Below are positions 1 through 8,091 of a stretch of 64,000 nt of DNA, one piece after another. The translations under genes and the position numbers were made by a program. The notes beneath the pieces are model-generated. The model saw only the letters and a list, made by a program, of their open reading frames with translations. It searched no databases and was not told where the DNA came from. Numbering within the stretch: position 1 is the stretch's first letter; each line of letters opens with the position of its first letter. Where the stretch lies: assembly GCA_041396845.1 (NCBI GenBank), contig JAWKXU010000003.1, forward strand, positions 124,001-188,000. Reading direction: 5' to 3'. Source of the stretch: JAWKXU01 sp020446465 (lineage in GTDB: Bacteria; Pseudomonadota; Alphaproteobacteria; Sphingomonadales; Sphingomonadaceae).

Positions 1-47
1 TGTCGGACACGGCGTCCATGTCCGCTTGCGTTATTTGGATTGGTCAT
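1..47 (-). CDS. Possible N-terminus of a leftward gene cut by the window edge
   Basis: An ATG at 45-47 on the minus strand opens a frame (MTNPNNASGHGRRVR) that stays open to the window edge. It lies about 30 bp after the SWIM-BRCT gene and in the same direction, so it would be the next gene of the repressor-side operon. Only 15 codons are visible and no function can be assigned. Confidence 0.3.
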   Translation of the reverse strand, partial: MTNPNNASGHGRRVR

Positions 48-75
48 AGGCACTCACGCTAATACGCCATCTTCC

Positions 76-612
76 TTAACGTCCCCATTCCTCCACCGTG
101 ATGATAGGGATTGCGTTGGCGCGGGCTTTTTTCAGTTTGGCTGAAGGCCCCATTGGATCGGCGGCAACCAGCACATCAAGGTGTGCACTGGGGCTATCCA
201 CCACGTCCCAGCCATGGGTTCGGGCATCCGCCTTCATTTCGTCCCGGTCATAATCGGTGAACTTGCCGGTAAAGCAGACCAGTGGTTTGTTGCTCTTGCG
301 TTTGTAAACACGCTTGCGCCGTTGTTCGCGTGAAATCCCGCGCCAGTCGAATTCGCGCCGCCATGATCCCCGCCAGTAATCGGGCAGCTGAAACCATTTG
401 CAGACAAGTGGGGCCGCACGATCGGCCATGGCTTCATCACCGGGCCACACCATTGCCCGTTCCCCGGCAATCAGCACGGCATCGATATGGCTGCAGATTG
501 CGCCGTCGAAACCAGCGCAATCGCATTCCACATTCGTGCCATCATCAGAAACGGTAATGGTGCGCCATTCTTCGGGATTGGACTTGGCCCGAACCCGGAT
601 CGAATACGTCAT
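76..612 (-). CDS. SWIM zinc finger plus BRCT domain protein
   Basis: This 178-residue protein joins two recognisable domains. Residues about 26-45 hold a SWIM-type zinc motif, with Cys30-x-Cys32 and Cys40-x-His42 as ligands. Residues about 107-178 read as a BRCT domain starting KPLVCFTGKF, close to the BRCT of NAD-dependent DNA ligases and ending with the conserved Trp (EEWGR). SWIM fingers bind DNA or protein, and BRCT domains bind DNA ends or partner proteins, so a role in phage DNA metabolism or in blocking a host repair factor is possible but not shown. The gene starts 9 bp after the repressor stop and is probably co-transcribed with it, which suggests expression in the lysogen. The domain calls are fairly firm; the function is not known. 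Confidence 0.75.
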   Translation of the reverse strand: MTYSIRVRAKSNPEEWRTITVSDDGTNVECDCAGFDGAICSHIDAVLIAGERAMVWPGDEAMADRAAPLVCKWFQLPDYWRGSWRREFDWRGISREQRRKRVYKRKSNKPLVCFTGKFTDYDRDEMKADARTHGWDVVDSPSAHLDVLVAADPMGPSAKLKKARANAIPIITVEEWGR

Positions 613-621
613 GCTTGTTCC

Positions 622-1308
622 TCACGTCTTCTTCAAAACAGCCACCACCCGGCCCACCAGATGCAGTTCGCCATCGACTGCAATGGCAGACGAAACATTC
701 TGATTATCTGACATCATTTCCACACGGCCATCCGGGTGCGGGCGCAAACGCTTGACCATCCCGGTTTCGCCATAGGCAAAAGCCCAGATCAAATCGCCAT
801 CATCAAGCGACACTTGCCGTTGGTCGATAAGGATCGGTTCGCCATCGTTGATCGTCGGAGACATCGAATCGCCCTTCACGCGGGTCCAGACCAGCTTTTC
901 AGCTGGGGCATCGGTGAATTGGCGCACCCACATGCGAGGGAAAGCACCCATATTTTCTTCCACATGATGATCAAGGTAGGTCGCGCCCGCACCATAGTGC
1001 AGATCGATCTGCCGGATCATCATGATGGCGGAATGATCAGACCCAGTATCATTCGCCTGCGCGTGCCAGCCAAGACGCTGTTCACCCAGAGCGCCGGGCG
1101 CTGGATCGTCCGTTTCGCCGATCAGGTATTCCGGCGTTGTTCCAAGCGCGCGGGCCAATTCGATCAGTTTGCCGGTTTCGCGCGTCTCGCCGCTTATCAG
1201 GCGCGCAATTGAGGGCTGAGTCATGCCGCTGGCTCGCGCAATTGCAGACTGATTCGAACGCATTTGTTCGATCAGTTTAGCAACTCGGCATCCTATGACT
1301 TCAGCCAT
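622..1308 (-). CDS. CI/LexA-type repressor (HTH plus S24 peptidase)
   Basis: This 228-residue protein has an N-terminal helix-turn-helix of the Cro/CI type (residues about 12-60, QSAIARASGMTQPSIARL) and a C-terminal LexA-like S24 autopeptidase. The catalytic Ser lies in GDSMSP and the general-base Lys in MVKRL. Family members hold the lysogenic state by binding operators and cleave themselves when RecA is activated by DNA damage. It faces the rightward early operon, and the palindromic sites at 1322-1393 between the two are the obvious operators. Both catalytic residues are present, so the element may respond to SOS. Confidence 0.93.
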   Translation of the reverse strand: MAEVIGCRVAKLIEQMRSNQSAIARASGMTQPSIARLISGETRETGKLIELARALGTTPEYLIGETDDPAPGALGEQRLGWHAQANDTGSDHSAIMMIRQIDLHYGAGATYLDHHVEENMGAFPRMWVRQFTDAPAEKLVWTRVKGDSMSPTINDGEPILIDQRQVSLDDGDLIWAFAYGETGMVKRLRPHPDGRVEMMSDNQNVSSAIAVDGELHLVGRVVAVLKKT

Positions 1309-1321
1309 TTGTTGCTCCTAT

Positions 1322-1393
1322 CCGCATACGAATAGCCACGCACTCACCTTTTACGTTGACATTAATTCGTATCCGGATATACGTATGCGTATG
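1322..1393 (+). promoter_or_regulatory. Early promoter with overlapping repressor operators
   Basis: TTGACA (1356-1361) and TATACG (1378-1383) are spaced 16 bp apart and read rightward. The arms CGTAT and ATACG (1368-1383) form a perfect interrupted palindrome covering the -10 box. A matching half-site ATACGAAT occurs at 1326-1333 on the repressor side, with its reverse complement ATTCGTAT at 1365-1372. A repressor bound here would block the early promoter. The predicted start point (about 1390) almost coincides with an ATG at 1391, so the first mRNA may be nearly leaderless. Confidence 0.6.
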
Positions 1394-1624
1394 ACAAACG
1401 AACCAAACCGCTTCGCCCGCCCCTTCCGCCGCGCCATTGGCTTCGCACTTGGCTTCATTGTCGCGCTGCCTGAACTCGGTCCAAAATGGCTTTTCCGCCT
1501 CGTTGATCGCCCGGCCATGCGCATCCAGTCCGCCATGTCAGGTGATTACTGCTGGGGCTGGTATGCCGGTTACGATTGCGTTGCCGATTTTGCCTCGCGC
1601 AAGCATCTGACCAAGCTGGACTGA
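1391..1624 (+). CDS. Small early protein next to the repressor
   Basis: 77 residues if it starts at ATG 1391, or 79 from the in-frame ATG at 1385. The sequence has a basic N-terminus, then one hydrophobic stretch (IGFALGFIVALPELG) followed by a second moderately hydrophobic stretch around GDYCWGWYAGYD. I recognise no family. It is the first gene of the rightward operon and ends 1 bp before the next start. A small membrane-associated early protein is possible. Confidence 0.55.
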   Translation: MTNEPNRFARPFRRAIGFALGFIVALPELGPKWLFRLVDRPAMRIQSAMSGDYCWGWYAGYDCVADFASRKHLTKLD

Positions 1625-1625
1625 C

Positions 1626-1934
1626 ATGGCCAACCCTACCCGTTTCGAGGCGTTGAAAGCCGCCGTCAAAAAAGCAGGCGGACAATCCGGCTTTGCCCGC
1701 CTGCTGGATGTATCCCAGCCAACCGTCTGGCGCTGGTTGAACCAGTCGAAGCAACTGCCCGCTGAACATGTTCTTGCCACCGAATCCGCAACCGGTGTTT
1801 CCCGTCATGATCTTCGCCCTGACATCTACCCTGTTGACCTTCCGCCGGTCTCGCCCCGCTTCAACGGTGTAGATCGCCGCGCAACCAGCGTCCCCTTCAA
1901 TCGCGGCGATGAAACGCAGGGGGAAGCGGCATGA
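1626..1934 (+). CDS. Cro/YdaS-type HTH regulator
   Basis: This 102-residue protein has a helix-turn-helix at residues about 15-40 (GFARLLDVSQPTVWRWL), followed by the LPAEHVLATESATGVSRHDLRP segment typical of YdaS/Cro-like phage proteins. The remaining 40 residues are Pro- and Arg-rich and look disordered. It lies opposite the CI-type repressor, so it is the likely Cro counterpart that favours lytic development. Its 3' end overlaps the next gene by 4 bp. Confidence 0.8.
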   Translation: MANPTRFEALKAAVKKAGGQSGFARLLDVSQPTVWRWLNQSKQLPAEHVLATESATGVSRHDLRPDIYPVDLPPVSPRFNGVDRRATSVPFNRGDETQGEAA

Positions 1935-2326
1935 CCATTCTCGAAGCATCCCTTCGCAATCTGGTAAACGAGGAAGCGACCAGCGCAGCCCTCAAGGCGG
2001 TTTCGGCGATCCCCAAGGATACCGAGACCTTAGCCGCCAACCGCGATGCGATTCTGGAAATCATTGCCGATGCTGCGGCCAAACAATTCGGACAGCTACG
2101 CCTTGCCGCAAAGCACGTCGCGCAGGAACACATGTTGCGCCAGAACAGGGCCGAAAACCCTGCCCCTATACATGACGACCAGCTTGCCAGTTATCGTGAG
2201 GCCGCCATCAAACTGGCGATTTCCACCGGGGCCAGCGGCGATGATCTGGTCATGATCGCTGCACAATTCGCCCGCTTCATTATCGATGGGGTGATGGACG
2301 GCAAGGCGAGGAACGCTGACCAGTGA
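1931..2326 (+). CDS. Early protein of unknown function
   Basis: 131 residues, mostly helical in appearance and rich in Ala, with no motif I recognise. It overlaps the upstream HTH gene by ATGA and the next gene by GTGA, so it belongs to the coupled early operon. The C-terminal half (AIKLAISTGASGDDLVMIAAQFARFI) suggests a helical bundle. A regulatory or replication accessory role is only a guess from position. Confidence 0.65.
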   Translation: MTILEASLRNLVNEEATSAALKAVSAIPKDTETLAANRDAILEIIADAAAKQFGQLRLAAKHVAQEHMLRQNRAENPAPIHDDQLASYREAAIKLAISTGASGDDLVMIAAQFARFIIDGVMDGKARNADQ

Positions 2327-2805
2327 CCAAGCGCCGCGAACCCCTCACCTATCAGCACACGCTCACCGTGGTCGCCGCCCTGATCGGGTGGGATCGCTGC
2401 GGCGCAATCTGCGGCGTTTCTGAACGGTCAGTGCGAAACTGGTCCGATCATGATTGCGAGATCGAAATACGCATGATCGATGCTGAACGGCTTGATCGCG
2501 CATTCATCCAGCACGGTGGAACATACGCCCCGTTCCTTCGTCTGATGGGGCTGCGTCTGGAAATGGTCGCCAAGGAAGCCAACGCCCGCGAACTAACCAG
2601 CGTGGCGAAAACCGCCGCCAGGGAAACCGGCGAGGCCCTGTCTGCCATGATCGAAGCCGGTCTCAATGCGGATTGCGCCAGTGCCCGGCGTACTGCCCGC
2701 AAGGAAATCGAGGAAGCAATCGGCAGCCTGACTGATGGGCTGGCCACGATTGACCGCATCGAAAGGGACAGCGGCCACGGCAACTACGAACAGGAGCTGA
2801 CCTGA
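2323..2805 (+). CDS. Probable HTH protein of the early operon
   Basis: 160 residues from a GTG start that overlaps the previous stop. Residues about 15-40 (ALIGWDRCGAICGVSERSVRN) fit a helix-turn-helix, and the rest is helical with many charged residues. This resembles the small DNA-binding proteins that follow Cro in lambdoid-like elements, but no named family is clear. It ends 1 bp before the next start codon. Confidence 0.65.
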   Translation: MTKRREPLTYQHTLTVVAALIGWDRCGAICGVSERSVRNWSDHDCEIEIRMIDAERLDRAFIQHGGTYAPFLRLMGLRLEMVAKEANARELTSVAKTAARETGEALSAMIEAGLNADCASARRTARKEIEEAIGSLTDGLATIDRIERDSGHGNYEQELT

Positions 2806-2806
2806 C

Positions 2807-3196
2807 ATGTCTGGAGAGGGAACCATGCCATCGGCGCGGATGCACGACACGCGATTCCGCCGGGGCACGATCAGCTGCCCGGTCTGCAATGCCCATGCCC
2901 GCATCTGCGGCAACGAACAGGCATCGCCCTTCGTCAAGATTTTGTGGTGTCAGTGCACCAATGTCGATTGCGGCATGACATGGCGCATGGACCTTAGCCT
3001 GGTCCACATCGTCAGCCCCTCTGCGATCACGCACGATCTTGATCTGCCGCCGCCGCCCAACGGCTTTCGCCACCATACCTATCCTGCCGGGCCGCCTTCC
3101 CAATGGCCCGACCCAAACCAGACCACGATTTTCGATATCTGCGACGACGACGATCCGTCCGGCTCGCAGGCCGATCAGGAACGCAGCGCCGCCTGA
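2807..3196 (+). CDS. Ogr/Delta-like zinc-finger protein
   Basis: 129 residues. A four-cysteine cluster (CPVC near residue 25, then CQC and CGM near residues 48-56) followed by TWRMDLSLVHIVSPS matches the Ogr/Delta-like finger of P2/P4-type activators. Those proteins contact the RNA polymerase alpha subunit and switch on late genes, and satellite P4 Delta activates helper genes. The C-terminal 45 residues are Pro/Asp-rich. If it is a true Ogr homologue, it would turn on structural genes outside the window or in a helper phage. Confidence 0.7.
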   Translation: MSGEGTMPSARMHDTRFRRGTISCPVCNAHARICGNEQASPFVKILWCQCTNVDCGMTWRMDLSLVHIVSPSAITHDLDLPPPPNGFRHHTYPAGPPSQWPDPNQTTIFDICDDDDPSGSQADQERSAA

Positions 3197-3277
3197 CCAG
3201 CCACCAACCTGTTTCAACTGACTGTCGGAGAACCCGCACCGGCAGACAGGATTCTGCACCTTGCGGGGGAGCATACC

Positions 3278-5983
3278 GTGGACGCCACATTCGCCTCTCA
3301 AATCGTCAGCGCACTCAAGACGAAGTTCGAATTTCGCAAGACGCGCGGCACGTGGTTGCAGGAAGGCCGGTGCCCGCAATGCAATGAACGCGAACTGTTC
3401 ACCGCCGCCAACGATCCCAAGATGATCAAGTGCGGGCGGATGAACAATTGCGGCTTCGAAATGAGCGTGCGCGAAGCCCTGCCTGACCTGTTCGAAGACT
3501 GGTCAAAGCGGTTCGAACAAACCGAAACTGATCCAAACGCCGCCGCCGATGCCTACCTGCGCTATGAACGCGGACTGGACCTGACCGGCCTGCGCGATGC
3601 TTTCACCCAGGAAACCTATGTCGACAAGAACCTGAACTGTTCGTCGGCAACTGTGCGCTTCCCCCTGCCCGGTGGCAGCTGGTGGGAACGCATCATCGAT
3701 CGCCCCGGCAGGTTCGACAAGAAAGCCCGGTTCAAATTCGGCGGATCATGGGCCGGGCACTGCTGGGCGCACCCGGATGACACGTTTGAACGCCTCGCCA
3801 CCATGGATGAAATCTGGATTGCCGAGGGTATCTTTGACGCGCTGGCCCTGCGCCAGAACTTCGCCCGCCTCGCCAAGAACGGCGGGAAGAGCGAACGCAC
3901 CGCCGTTTCCGCCATGACAGTCAACGTCTGGCCCGAACACTTCCTTGAAGAACTTCGCAAGGCCATCGCCGCCAGCGGCAACCCCAAACACCGGCCCGAA
4001 CTGGTCTTTGCATTCGATGTCGGCCCGGCGGGCATCAAGTTCACCCGCAAATTCGTCCAGCAGGCCAAGCGCGAAGGCTGGGACGCCCACGCCGCACAGG
4101 TCCGGCCAGATGGCGAAGGGGCAAAGCTGGACTGGAACGATCTATGGTTGCGCCAGCAGGACTGGAAGGGCGACGAAGCTGCCGCCCCACTCGGTGCCAA
4201 CCAGTTGTACGAATACCGCTGGAACGGCGATGTCACGATTGAAACGGACTATTACCGCAAGGCGGAACTGATCCACCGGCACCGGGCGCGCCGCACTTTC
4301 TATTACCGGCACGACAATCGCATCTATTGGGCGAAGGCTCGCGCTGGCGGTCAGGACGATGACGATGGATCAACCCTGATCGTTGACGAAGTCGCCAACT
4401 GCAATTTCCGCATCCTCTACCGCGAACGGGACGAGGCATCGGACGAAACAAACTACTTCCTCGAAATCCGCTTTCCCAACGCCACGCCCACGGCAAAGGC
4501 CCGGTTCTCTGCCGCCTGTTGCGCGGCCAGTGGTGAATTCAAGAAACGTCTCTTTGCCTTTTCCGGGATGTGGGCAGGCAATCAGGAACAGCTTGACCGG
4601 CTGATGCGCGACCAGACGCGCACCATGAAGACTGTCGAGCCACTCCATTTCACCGGATATTCCGCCAACCACGACGCGTGGGTGCTAGGCGATCTGGCCA
4701 TTCACGATGGCCGCGTCGTGAAACTGTCGTCTGAACGCTATTTCGACATCGGCAAGTCGGCGGTGAAACTCCGCACCGAAGAACGCATCCTGTCCGTCAC
4801 CTATGATCCCGACAAGATCGCCTATGGATGGATCAGCGACGTGTGGACTGCATGGGGGCCGAACGGCCTTATCACGCTTGCATTCTTCACCATGTCATTG
4901 TTCGCCGTCCAGATCCGCGAACGGGACCAGTCGCTGGGTTTCCTCGAAATCTTTGGCGAGGCCGGCTCCGGCAAAACAACGCTCATCACCTTTATGTGGA
5001 AACTGTTCGGGCGGGCGCAATACGAAGGTTTTGACCCGAACAAGGCCACCAACGCCGCCATCGCCCGCAACTTTCTCAAGGTATCAAACCTGCCGGTCGG
5101 CCTGATCGAAAGCGGGCGCGAACAGGACAAGGCCAACCATTTCCGCGCATTTGATTGGGCCGAACTGCTGACCCTGTTCAATGGCCGCTCCCCCCGGTCT
5201 GTCGGCGTCAAATCATCAGGCACTGAAACATTCGAACCGCCTTTCCTTGGCAGCATTTACCTGATGCAGAACAACCCGGTCGACGCGATGCCCGCGGTGC
5301 TGGAACGCATCATGTCTATCCGCATAGATAAATCGACGCGCACTGAAGAAACCCGCGCGGCAGCACAGCGCATCGCCCGCTACGACATGGAAGACGCATC
5401 GGGCTGGATCGTCCACGTCACCCGCCACGCGAAGGATTACCTGCCCGCCTTTTTCAAGGCATTCGATCGCCACAATGACACCATGCGTGATCGCGTGGCC
5501 GACCTTTACAATGATCGCATTATTCTTTGCCATGCTCAGCTGGCCGCAGCGGTCGAAATGCTGGCGCACCTGTTCCCGAAAAACCTGATGCCGGTCGAAT
5601 GGATCAAGCACACCATTGATCACATCGATAAGGCCGCGCTGGATCGCCAGACAACAAGCGGTGGCGATCATCCTGTTGTTCGGCGGTTCTGGGAAATCGC
5701 TGATTACATTCTCAATGCGGAAACGCAGGACCATCATCTTGAAGGCCGCTCACTCAACCAGTCGCGCAAACCGGATCAGGTCTATGCGATCAACCTGGTC
5801 GAGTTTGAGCGCCGTGCCCGTCAGATGGCGCTCACCCCGCCAACCGATGATGAACTGAAAAAACACCTGCGCGGATCGCGCAGTCGCAAGTTCATCGACT
5901 TAAAAGTGGTCAACAATCCGAACGGTCATCGCGTCCACTGCTGGGTGTTCGAAAACCCCGATGCCGGGGGGCCGCTGGTATGA
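3278..5983 (+). CDS. Fused primase (zinc finger/Toprim) and DUF927-type helicase
   Basis: 901 residues from a GTG start with the ribosome site GGGGGAG 7 bp upstream. Residues about 30-60 form a primase-type zinc finger (CPQC ... KCGRMNNCGF). Residues about 178-195 (EIWIAEGIFDALAL) read as the Toprim core. From about residue 480 it follows a DUF927-like helicase, with the Walker A GEAGSGKTT near residue 560. Such proteins prime and unwind DNA at phage and satellite origins. Element C encodes the same activities as two separate genes, so this is the fused version. It overlaps the next gene by ATGA. Confidence 0.85.
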   Translation: MDATFASQIVSALKTKFEFRKTRGTWLQEGRCPQCNERELFTAANDPKMIKCGRMNNCGFEMSVREALPDLFEDWSKRFEQTETDPNAAADAYLRYERGLDLTGLRDAFTQETYVDKNLNCSSATVRFPLPGGSWWERIIDRPGRFDKKARFKFGGSWAGHCWAHPDDTFERLATMDEIWIAEGIFDALALRQNFARLAKNGGKSERTAVSAMTVNVWPEHFLEELRKAIAASGNPKHRPELVFAFDVGPAGIKFTRKFVQQAKREGWDAHAAQVRPDGEGAKLDWNDLWLRQQDWKGDEAAAPLGANQLYEYRWNGDVTIETDYYRKAELIHRHRARRTFYYRHDNRIYWAKARAGGQDDDDGSTLIVDEVANCNFRILYRERDEASDETNYFLEIRFPNATPTAKARFSAACCAASGEFKKRLFAFSGMWAGNQEQLDRLMRDQTRTMKTVEPLHFTGYSANHDAWVLGDLAIHDGRVVKLSSERYFDIGKSAVKLRTEERILSVTYDPDKIAYGWISDVWTAWGPNGLITLAFFTMSLFAVQIRERDQSLGFLEIFGEAGSGKTTLITFMWKLFGRAQYEGFDPNKATNAAIARNFLKVSNLPVGLIESGREQDKANHFRAFDWAELLTLFNGRSPRSVGVKSSGTETFEPPFLGSIYLMQNNPVDAMPAVLERIMSIRIDKSTRTEETRAAAQRIARYDMEDASGWIVHVTRHAKDYLPAFFKAFDRHNDTMRDRVADLYNDRIILCHAQLAAAVEMLAHLFPKNLMPVEWIKHTIDHIDKAALDRQTTSGGDHPVVRRFWEIADYILNAETQDHHLEGRSLNQSRKPDQVYAINLVEFERRARQMALTPPTDDELKKHLRGSRSRKFIDLKVVNNPNGHRVHCWVFENPDAGGPLV

Positions 5984-6411
5984 TCGAACAACGCACCACG
6001 GCTGAACTGGCGGCAGCGGCTTACCTGCGCGCGCAAGATGCAGCCTCTCGCCAGATTGCGACTGGCCGGATCACGCATGGCGTGGCCCACGCGAAACTGC
6101 GGCCATGGCTCGCCATCGCTGCATGGTGCAACGCTGAACTGCAGGATTTGTGGCAGCCTTGCACACCCGTTTTCGGTTCAACCGATACGCGCTGCCGCCT
6201 CTACGCCCATGAAATCGCACCCCGCAGTGAATGGGCCTCCACTCTGGCCGAGGCGCGCGATGCCGCGCTTGATCGCCTCACCCCGGACAGCACGGATCAG
6301 GCCCTCACCCATGCGCGCATCCTCTGCGCGCTGGCGAGCGCCATTTCGCTCGACCCCAACGGAACTGACCACATCCCGCCCTACGGGGCACAACAAAGGA
6401 AAGCGGCATGA
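5980..6411 (+). CDS. Unknown protein downstream of primase-helicase
   Basis: 143 residues, with two helical stretches (ELAAAAYLRAQDAASRQI and EARDAALDRLTP) and no recognised motif. It shares ATGA overlaps with the genes on both sides, so its translation is coupled to the primase-helicase. A replication accessory role is an inference from position only. Confidence 0.6.
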   Translation: MIEQRTTAELAAAAYLRAQDAASRQIATGRITHGVAHAKLRPWLAIAAWCNAELQDLWQPCTPVFGSTDTRCRLYAHEIAPRSEWASTLAEARDAALDRLTPDSTDQALTHARILCALASAISLDPNGTDHIPPYGAQQRKAA

Positions 6412-6623
6412 AACACGCTCGCATTCTCCCCATCGACACACCTGATGAACCCCGGCGGCCCGCCCGGCTTGAACCGATGCCCGGCAGTGCAGATCACATC
6501 GCCTTCGCGCGAAAGATCGAACGCATCATGAACCGGGTGCAGATCGCCGTTCTTGTGCCCGGTGTCATGTTCGTTTTGTGGAACGTTTACCGGGGCCTTC
6601 AGGCCAAGGGGATGCTGCCATGA
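6408..6623 (+). CDS. Small single-pass membrane protein
   Basis: 71 residues. A charged N-terminal 40 residues is followed by one transmembrane stretch (VQIAVLVPGVMFVLWNVY) and a short tail. No family is recognised. ATGA overlaps on both sides place it in the operon. Confidence 0.6.
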   Translation: MKHARILPIDTPDEPRRPARLEPMPGSADHIAFARKIERIMNRVQIAVLVPGVMFVLWNVYRGLQAKGMLP

Positions 6624-6841
6624 ACCGGCAGGATCAAAAACGCACGCGCAAGCGGCGCATTCAAATCCCGCGCGCGCAGGTTCTGCGCCGCTCTGCTGAA
6701 CTCGATGAAATCCGGCGCAAGCGTCCACTGACAGAGGCCGAATACGCCGAAGCGGACGATCTGGCCCATCGCGTCTATATGATCGCCTGGCGGGACGAAC
6801 AGAACGCGGTTGAACGTCGCCTGGCCGGGGCTGGCAAATGA
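6620..6841 (+). CDS. Small basic protein
   Basis: 73 residues from the ATG that overlaps the previous stop. The start (KRTRKRRIQIPRAQVLRR) is strongly basic and the rest is helical. It may bind nucleic acid, but no family is recognised. An upstream in-frame ATG at 6578 exists; the coupled ATGA start is preferred. Confidence 0.55.
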   Translation: MNRQDQKRTRKRRIQIPRAQVLRRSAELDEIRRKRPLTEAEYAEADDLAHRVYMIAWRDEQNAVERRLAGAGK

Positions 6842-7140
6842 CCGCGCCCATCCCCGCCACCGCCCGGCAGATGGATGCTCTGCGCTACATCGTGGGCTAC
6901 CTCAACGCCCACCACGGCGTGGCCCCAACCTATCGGGAAATCGGGCAGGCCATCGGCGTAAACAAGTCCACCACTCACCGCCTGATTGAATGCCTGATCG
7001 AACGCGGGTGGCTACGCCGCATCCCCCATCTTGAACGCGCGATAGAGCCAACCATGCCCGTCGCCATCCCTCTGGCGCCAGACGGCGCGCCACTCTTCGC
7101 CGTCCCCATCACATTGGAGGATCACCATGCAGATACTTGA
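6838..7140 (+). CDS. LexA-type winged-helix DNA-binding protein
   Basis: 100 residues. Residues 7-65 (ATARQMDALRYIVGYLNAHH, then PTYREIGQAIGVNKSTTHRL) match the LexA N-terminal winged helix. The S24 peptidase half is missing, so it cannot self-cleave. Stand-alone LexA-like domains are common phage regulators. It could compete for LexA-type sites or control late parts of this operon. ATGA overlap with the upstream gene. Confidence 0.78.
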   Translation: MTAPIPATARQMDALRYIVGYLNAHHGVAPTYREIGQAIGVNKSTTHRLIECLIERGWLRRIPHLERAIEPTMPVAIPLAPDGAPLFAVPITLEDHHADT

Positions 7141-7435
7141 TCTGCCGACTGCCGTGCCTGTCGGCGCGATGGAAGATGTAATGACCATGCGCGAAGAACA
7201 GATCGTCAAGTTCGGCCACACGCCAGAACAGGACGCAATGCTTCCCGCCCATTACCTGCCAAAACAGGCGCGCGGCTATCTGGAACACGCGATCGATGAA
7301 CTGACCATCGGCCCGGAAGGCTGGGAAGCCCGCGCGCGCAAACGCCTCATTCGCGCTGCCGCATTGATCCTCGCCGCGATCGACCGCCTGGACGCGGACA
7401 CCAACTCCACCAGAACCGAAGGGAGTGACGTATGA
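7127..7435 (+). CDS. Unknown early-operon protein
   Basis: 102 residues. The middle (YLPKQARGYLEHAIDELTIG and RARKRLIRAAALILAAIDRL) is helical and resembles small phage proteins of the early left or right regions, with no function known to me. It overlaps the LexA-like gene by 14 bp and the next gene by ATGA. Confidence 0.6.
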   Translation: MQILDLPTAVPVGAMEDVMTMREEQIVKFGHTPEQDAMLPAHYLPKQARGYLEHAIDELTIGPEGWEARARKRLIRAAALILAAIDRLDADTNSTRTEGSDV

Positions 7436-7662
7436 GCGCGCCAACAATTGACCGATACTACGAAGCGAGAGCACTGGTTTTCGGTGCGCGGAAAGCCAGC
7501 GCATCATTCATTCAGCGCCGTATGCTCATAGGATACAACGAAGCCGCAAGATATATTGAAAGGATGGAGTCCGAAGGCTTCATCAGCGCTGCCAACAATG
7601 TTGGACTGCGCCAAATACTTGGCATGTATTTGCGGCGTCCTGCCGGTGACGGTGACGCATGA
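7432..7662 (+). CDS. FtsK gamma-like winged-helix protein
   Basis: 76 residues. Residues about 8-60 (YYEARALVFGARKASASFIQ then GYNEAARYIERMESEGFIS) match the gamma domain of FtsK, which reads KOPS sites to direct chromosome translocation. Free-standing gamma domains occur in prophages and may bind KOPS-like sites in the host. No ATPase part is present. Overlaps both neighbours by ATGA. Confidence 0.78.
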   Translation: MSAPTIDRYYEARALVFGARKASASFIQRRMLIGYNEAARYIERMESEGFISAANNVGLRQILGMYLRRPAGDGDA

Positions 7663-7763
7663 GACAGCGCGACCCCACGCAAAGCCCGCCCGAAGTCTGG
7701 CTTATCCTCGCCCTTTTTGCAGCCTCAATCGCCGGTGCCATCGCCGCATGTGTGCCGTCATGA
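7659..7763 (+). CDS. Very small membrane protein
   Basis: 34 residues (MRQRDPTQSPPEV then a single hydrophobic helix WLILALFAASIAGAIAA). The ATGA overlaps at both ends, at 7659 and 7760, and the clean transmembrane pattern support a real gene despite its size. Function unknown. Confidence 0.55.
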   Translation: MRQRDPTQSPPEVWLILALFAASIAGAIAACVPS

Positions 7764-7885
7764 GCGCGCTGTTCTTCCAACTGCTGATGCCCGGCTATCG
7801 CCGTATCGGCATGACAAAGGGCGCGGCCATCCTGATCGATCGCCATGCCTTCATTCCGGTATGGGGCGGAGGCCACGCGGCATGA
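7760..7885 (+). CDS. Very small protein, unknown
   Basis: 41 residues (MSALFFQLLMPGYRRIGMTK at the start). It is supported mainly by the chain of ATGA overlaps with its neighbours. No motif is recognised. Confidence 0.5.
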   Translation: MSALFFQLLMPGYRRIGMTKGAAILIDRHAFIPVWGGGHAA

Positions 7886-8091
7886 AAACCGGCATCAGTG
7901 ATCCGCTCCGCCTGTTCGATCTGGCCACGGACTGGACAGGCCAGCAGTTGCATGAGCGCATCGGGCTGTGCACGTCCATGCTTTACGTCCAGGGCTATCT
8001 CACAGGCCGTCAACACCAGCACATTCGCAACACGCTGCTGGCTGACCTCGATCGCGCCGGCGAACTCCGCGCCAAGGGGCATGGGCGGTGA
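7882..8091 (+). CDS. Small unknown protein
   Basis: 69 residues starting MKTGISDPLRLFDLATDWTG. Helical in appearance with no recognised family. It starts at the ATGA overlap, and its stop overlaps the GTG start of the next, frameshifted gene. Confidence 0.55.
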   Translation: MKTGISDPLRLFDLATDWTGQQLHERIGLCTSMLYVQGYLTGRQHQHIRNTLLADLDRAGELRAKGHGR

